This document shows, piece by piece, positions 22,072 to 24,741 of a stretch of 24,741 nt of DNA. Source of the DNA: Actinomycetes bacterium (GTDB lineage: Bacteria > Actinomycetota > Actinomycetes > Actinomycetales > Actinomycetaceae). The position numbers were made by a program, and so were the translations under genes. The notes beneath the pieces are model-generated. The model did no database searches and was not told the DNA's origin. It saw only the letters and a program-made list of their open reading frames with translations. The number at the start of each line of letters is the position of its first letter. The stretch's first letter is position 1. The DNA lies in NCBI GenBank assembly GCA_023426345.1, contig JAFAAX010000142.1, positions 1 through 24,741 of the forward strand. Direction: 5' to 3'.

Positions 22072-23334
22072 TCAGTCGTGGACCTCGACGCGGGCGGGCT
22101 GGACGCGCGCCGTGTCGAACCAGGCGCAGACCTCCGGGGCGATCCGCGTCGGCTGGCCCGCGACCGGCTCGGTCCCGTCGGAGGACAGGAGGAGCCGATG
22201 CTCGGCGGGGACGTCCACCGGGGCGTCCGAGGCGTTGAGCACCACCATGACGCCGGCGCAGACGTGGACGGACACCCCGGGCGGGGCCCACGCGAGCCCG
22301 TCGACGAAGGCGAGCGATCCGGTCCCCATCAGTCGTTCCGCGCGCACGCGGGTCGCCCGCGCCAGCAGCCGCGCCTCGGCGGCGGCTTGGTCGGAGCCGG
22401 CCCAGGTGCGGTGGTGGCGATCGGACGGCGCCTCGCCGCGCCCCACCGGCTCCGTGCGCCCTCCCAGATGGCAGAAGGGGACGTAGACGGCGCCCGGCAG
22501 CGTGAGCGAGTAGAGGGCCATCGCCGTCTTCCGGGATTCGGAGGCCCCGTGCTCCCAGGAGCCTTCGGGCACGTGCGCGGAGTCGTGGACGACCCGGGTG
22601 TGGGACCAGTGCCACGCGGCGACCTGCCCGAGCAGATCGCGGTCGGAGAGCGAGCGCCCCACGCGCTCGCGGAGGACGCGGGCCTCCCACGGCGCCGTCA
22701 CCAGGGCGTCGTCGCGCAGATGGTGGAACCAGTCCTCCTCGAGGTGGCGGTGGAACGCCGCGTCGTCGCCCAGCAGCGTCTCCGCGGTGAGGATCGGCAG
22801 GGGGTCGAAGTCGGCCAGCTCGGCGTGGAGGATCCGGACGAGATGCGTGAACCGGACCGCGCGCGCCGCCGCGACGTCGCGCGGGACCAGGGCGTCGCCC
22901 TCGTCGATGATGCCGAGGTCGATGCCGTCCGCGCCGGCCTTGAGCGCCGCCCGGGTGCGGACGACCAGCGCGGAGGCGCCGTCCTCGAGGTCGGTGAAGG
23001 CCCCCGCGCCGTCCCCGCCGGGGTCGCCGGGCACGCGGGCGCCGGACAGGCGGACCAGGACCTTGAGGCCCGCCCGGTGGGCGCGCGTGACGAAGTCCGC
23101 CAGGACGGACCCGTCCACGGCGATGTCGGAGCGCGCTGGGCGGATCAGCACGGCGCCGAACCCCGCGCGGGAGAGATCGAGGAGGAGGCCGGCGACCTCG
23201 CTCAGCTCCGCGTCGTCGAGGCTGCCCGCGACGTCGCAGGCCACGACGTGGCTCCACCAGGGAGCGGCTCCGCGATGGACGCGATGGACGAGCACCGTGG
23301 TGACGGCGGGCTCGTCGGAGGAGGTCTCGGTCAC
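22072..23334 (-). CDS. GH13 alpha-amylase-like protein, probably catalytically inactive
   Basis: 420-residue protein with the outline of a GH13 (oligo-1,6-glucosidase/trehalose synthase-like) barrel and C-terminal beta domain. GADGIDLG (residues 134-141) aligns with conserved region II, where an active enzyme has RLD; the nucleophile Asp is Gly141 and the Arg is Asp139. Region I (KVLVRLSGAR) has lost the usual D and NH. Region III keeps a Glu (Glu186, ILTAETL) and region IV reads VHD (249-251) for NHD. The C-terminal block VVLNASDAPVDVP resembles GH13 beta domains. A sugar-binding or regulatory role is inferred. Start GTG 23334 has GGAG close upstream; GTG 23352 is an alternative. It is divergent from dgt. 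Confidence 0.68.
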   Translation of the reverse strand: MTETSSDEPAVTTVLVHRVHRGAAPWWSHVVACDVAGSLDDAELSEVAGLLLDLSRAGFGAVLIRPARSDIAVDGSVLADFVTRAHRAGLKVLVRLSGARVPGDPGGDGAGAFTDLEDGASALVVRTRAALKAGADGIDLGIIDEGDALVPRDVAAARAVRFTHLVRILHAELADFDPLPILTAETLLGDDAAFHRHLEEDWFHHLRDDALVTAPWEARVLRERVGRSLSDRDLLGQVAAWHWSHTRVVHDSAHVPEGSWEHGASESRKTAMALYSLTLPGAVYVPFCHLGGRTEPVGRGEAPSDRHHRTWAGSDQAAAEARLLARATRVRAERLMGTGSLAFVDGLAWAPPGVSVHVCAGVMVVLNASDAPVDVPAEHRLLLSSDGTEPVAGQPTRIAPEVCAWFDTARVQPARVEVHD

Positions 23335-23378
23335 CGCTCCATTGTCACCCACGGACGCGTCGCGCGCGGCGCGGCGGC

Positions 23379-23384
23379 TAGGCT
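23379..23384 (+). promoter_or_regulatory. -10 box for a leaderless dgt transcript
   Basis: TAGGCT ends six bases before the dgt GTG at 23391, which places the transcription start at the start codon. There is no ribosome binding site. Confidence 0.55.
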
Positions 23385-23390
23385 GGGCGC

Positions 23391-24677
23391 GTGAACACCG
23401 GCGCCCCGTACTCGGCCTCCGATCGCGCGCGGTTCGTCGCGGAGGATCCGAAGAATCCCGCCCGCACCGATTTCGAACGGGACCGGGCACGCGTCGTCCA
23501 CTCCTCCGCCCTGCGGCGCCTCGGTGAGAAGACGCAGGTCCTGGGGCCGTCCACCAACGACTTCGTGCGCACGCGCCTCACGCACTCCCTGGAGGTCGCC
23601 CAGGTCGGGCGCGAGCTCGGCAAGGAGCTGGGCGCGGACCCCGACGTCGTGGATGCCGCCTGCCTGGCCCACGACCTCGGCCATCCGCCCTTCGGGCACA
23701 ACGGCGAGCAGATCCTCGACGAGCTGGCCGCGGACGCCGGGGGGTTCGAAGGCAACGCGCAGACGTTCCGGCTCCTGGTGCGCCTGGAGCCGAAGGTGCT
23801 GACGCCCGACGGGCATCCGGCGGGCCTCAACCTCACCCGGGCCACCCTGGACGCCGTGGCGAAGTACCCGTGGCAGCGCGGGGCCGGCCCGGACCCGGTG
23901 AAGTCGCGCCGCAAGTACTGCGTCTACGACGACGACGCCGCGGTCTTCGCGTGGGTGCGCGGCGGGGACGCGCCGGCGCCGGCCGGCCACCGCTGCCTGG
24001 AGGCGCAGGTCATGGACCTCTCCGATGACATCGCCTACTCCGTCCACGACGTCGAGGACGCCGTGGCCACCGGCAAGATGGACGTGTCGGAGATGGGGCG
24101 GCGCCAGACCGTCGACGGTGTCATCGCCTCGACGGTGGACTGGTACGGCGCGGGCGTCTCCGCCGACGAGCTGGAGCGCGCCTATCACCGGCTGATGGCG
24201 CTGCCGGTGTGGATGGACTCCTACAGCGGGTCCTACGCGGACCGCGCCCACCTCAAGGACCTCACCAGCCAGCTCATCGGGCGCTTCTGCAACGCGACGG
24301 TGCGCGCCACCCGCGGGCGCTTCGGCGCCGGGCCCCTGGTGCGCCACGGCGCCGACCTCGTGACCCCGGAGGACACCACCGCGGAGATCCGCGTCCTCAA
24401 AGGGATGGCCGTCCACTACGTGATGAGCCCGCGGGAGTCCGAGCCGATCTACCACCAGCAGCGCACTTTGCTCGCGGACCTCTTCGACACCCTCTACCAG
24501 GCGGGGCCCCGTGAGCTGGAGGAGCCGTTCGCCTCCGCCTGGCGCGAGGCCGGGGTGGGCCCGGGATCGGAGGCCGGGCACGTCCGCGCCGTCATCGACC
24601 AGGTCGCCAGCCTCACCGATCCCTCCGCCGGGCGGTGGCACGCGCGCCTGTGCGGGATGCTGTCGACGCTCCTGTGA
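23391..24677 (+). CDS. dgt: Deoxyguanosinetriphosphate triphosphohydrolase (dNTPase, HD superfamily)
   Basis: 428-residue HD-domain dNTP triphosphohydrolase that splits dNTPs to nucleoside and triphosphate. The N-terminal FERDRARVVHSSALRRLGEKTQV block and TRLTHSLEVAQVGRELG (residues 61-77) are typical; metal ligands are His65, His94-Asp95 (CLAHDLGHPPFGHNGE) and the later Asp in DLSDDIAYSVHDVEDA. Length fits the shorter (type 2) Dgt proteins. The GTG at 23391 gives the canonical N-terminus, and the -10 TAGGCT six bases upstream suggests a leaderless mRNA. In many Actinobacteria dgt is followed by dnaG; the 64 bases left in this window are too short to tell. Confidence 0.95.
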   Translation: MNTGAPYSASDRARFVAEDPKNPARTDFERDRARVVHSSALRRLGEKTQVLGPSTNDFVRTRLTHSLEVAQVGRELGKELGADPDVVDAACLAHDLGHPPFGHNGEQILDELAADAGGFEGNAQTFRLLVRLEPKVLTPDGHPAGLNLTRATLDAVAKYPWQRGAGPDPVKSRRKYCVYDDDAAVFAWVRGGDAPAPAGHRCLEAQVMDLSDDIAYSVHDVEDAVATGKMDVSEMGRRQTVDGVIASTVDWYGAGVSADELERAYHRLMALPVWMDSYSGSYADRAHLKDLTSQLIGRFCNATVRATRGRFGAGPLVRHGADLVTPEDTTAEIRVLKGMAVHYVMSPRESEPIYHQQRTLLADLFDTLYQAGPRELEEPFASAWREAGVGPGSEAGHVRAVIDQVASLTDPSAGRWHARLCGMLSTLL

Positions 24678-24692
24678 AAGGGGTCGTCCCCA

Positions 24693-24710
24693 CGCAGTGA
24701 CGAGGGCGGC
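24693..24710. repeat. 18-bp repeat copy 2 (downstream of dgt)
   Basis: CGCAGTGACGAGGGCGGC, identical to 10130-10147. It lies 15 bases after the dgt stop. A small GGGG-TCGT-CCCC hairpin (24680-24691) precedes it, and a run of ten C residues (24725-24734) follows near the end of the window. Confidence 0.55.
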
Positions 24711-24741
24711 CCCCGCTACCCCCGCCCCCCCCCCGCCCGGG

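Noticed and set aside
19208..23257. A 1349-codon minus-strand open frame opposite glyS and dus
   Set aside because: Its translation is low-complexity Arg/Gly/Pro/Val and it lies antisense to three well-recognised genes.
24725..24741. C-rich end of the window as a regulatory element
   Set aside because: A run of ten C residues in the last bases cannot be interpreted without the following sequence and could be an assembly or sequencing artefact.

Overview
The window is about 24.7 kb of very GC-rich DNA from a high-GC Gram-positive bacterium. Codon use, frequent GTG starts, TAnnnT -10 boxes set directly against start codons, a leucine-codon leader before leuA, and the clustering of recO, uppS, zur, glyS, dus and dgt all point to Actinobacteria. 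An Actinomyces/Schaalia-like member of the Actinomycetaceae is my best guess, by inference only. Genes are dense. No rRNA, tRNA, CRISPR array, transposase or phage gene was seen.

Layout. (1) 1-981: 3' part of a FecCD-type iron-siderophore permease, convergent with (2) an ABC-F ATPase on the minus strand (1049-2755). (3) 2756-3338 is a 583-bp gene-free stretch with the ABC-F promoter, a 110-bp segment bounded by 12-bp inverted repeats, and the promoter of (4) a tight three-gene AmmeMemoRadiSam operon (amrB-amrA-amrS, 3339-5922), whose stop codon abuts 22-bp tandem repeats. (5) A VOC-fold protein (minus) is divergent from (6) leuA, which is preceded by a 14-codon leader with four consecutive Leu codons and mutually exclusive hairpins (attenuation). 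(7) recO and uppS follow. (8) A carbohydrate module: a DedA-like membrane protein and a LacI-family regulator on the minus strand, divergent from a maltose-type binding protein and two permeases. A perfect 16-bp palindrome between regulator and transporter overlaps both predicted promoters. (9) A Fur/Zur-type repressor divergent from a zinc/manganese ABC importer (lipoprotein, ATPase, permease). (10) glyS and a dus gene with an unusual insertion. (11) A second array of the same 22-bp repeat (four units), then a minus-strand GH13-like protein lacking the catalytic nucleophile, divergent from (12) dgt.

How the parts fit. Three metal or nutrient uptake modules (iron-siderophore, maltodextrin-type sugar, zinc/manganese) sit among housekeeping genes for leucine synthesis, recombination repair, polyprenyl carrier synthesis, tRNA charging and modification, and dNTP control. 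The sugar importer has no ATPase gene of its own, so a shared ATPase encoded elsewhere is expected. The least explained items are the amr operon, the 22-bp tandem repeats placed at two convergent gene ends, the inverted-repeat segment at 2968-3077, the degenerate GH13 protein and the Dus insertion.
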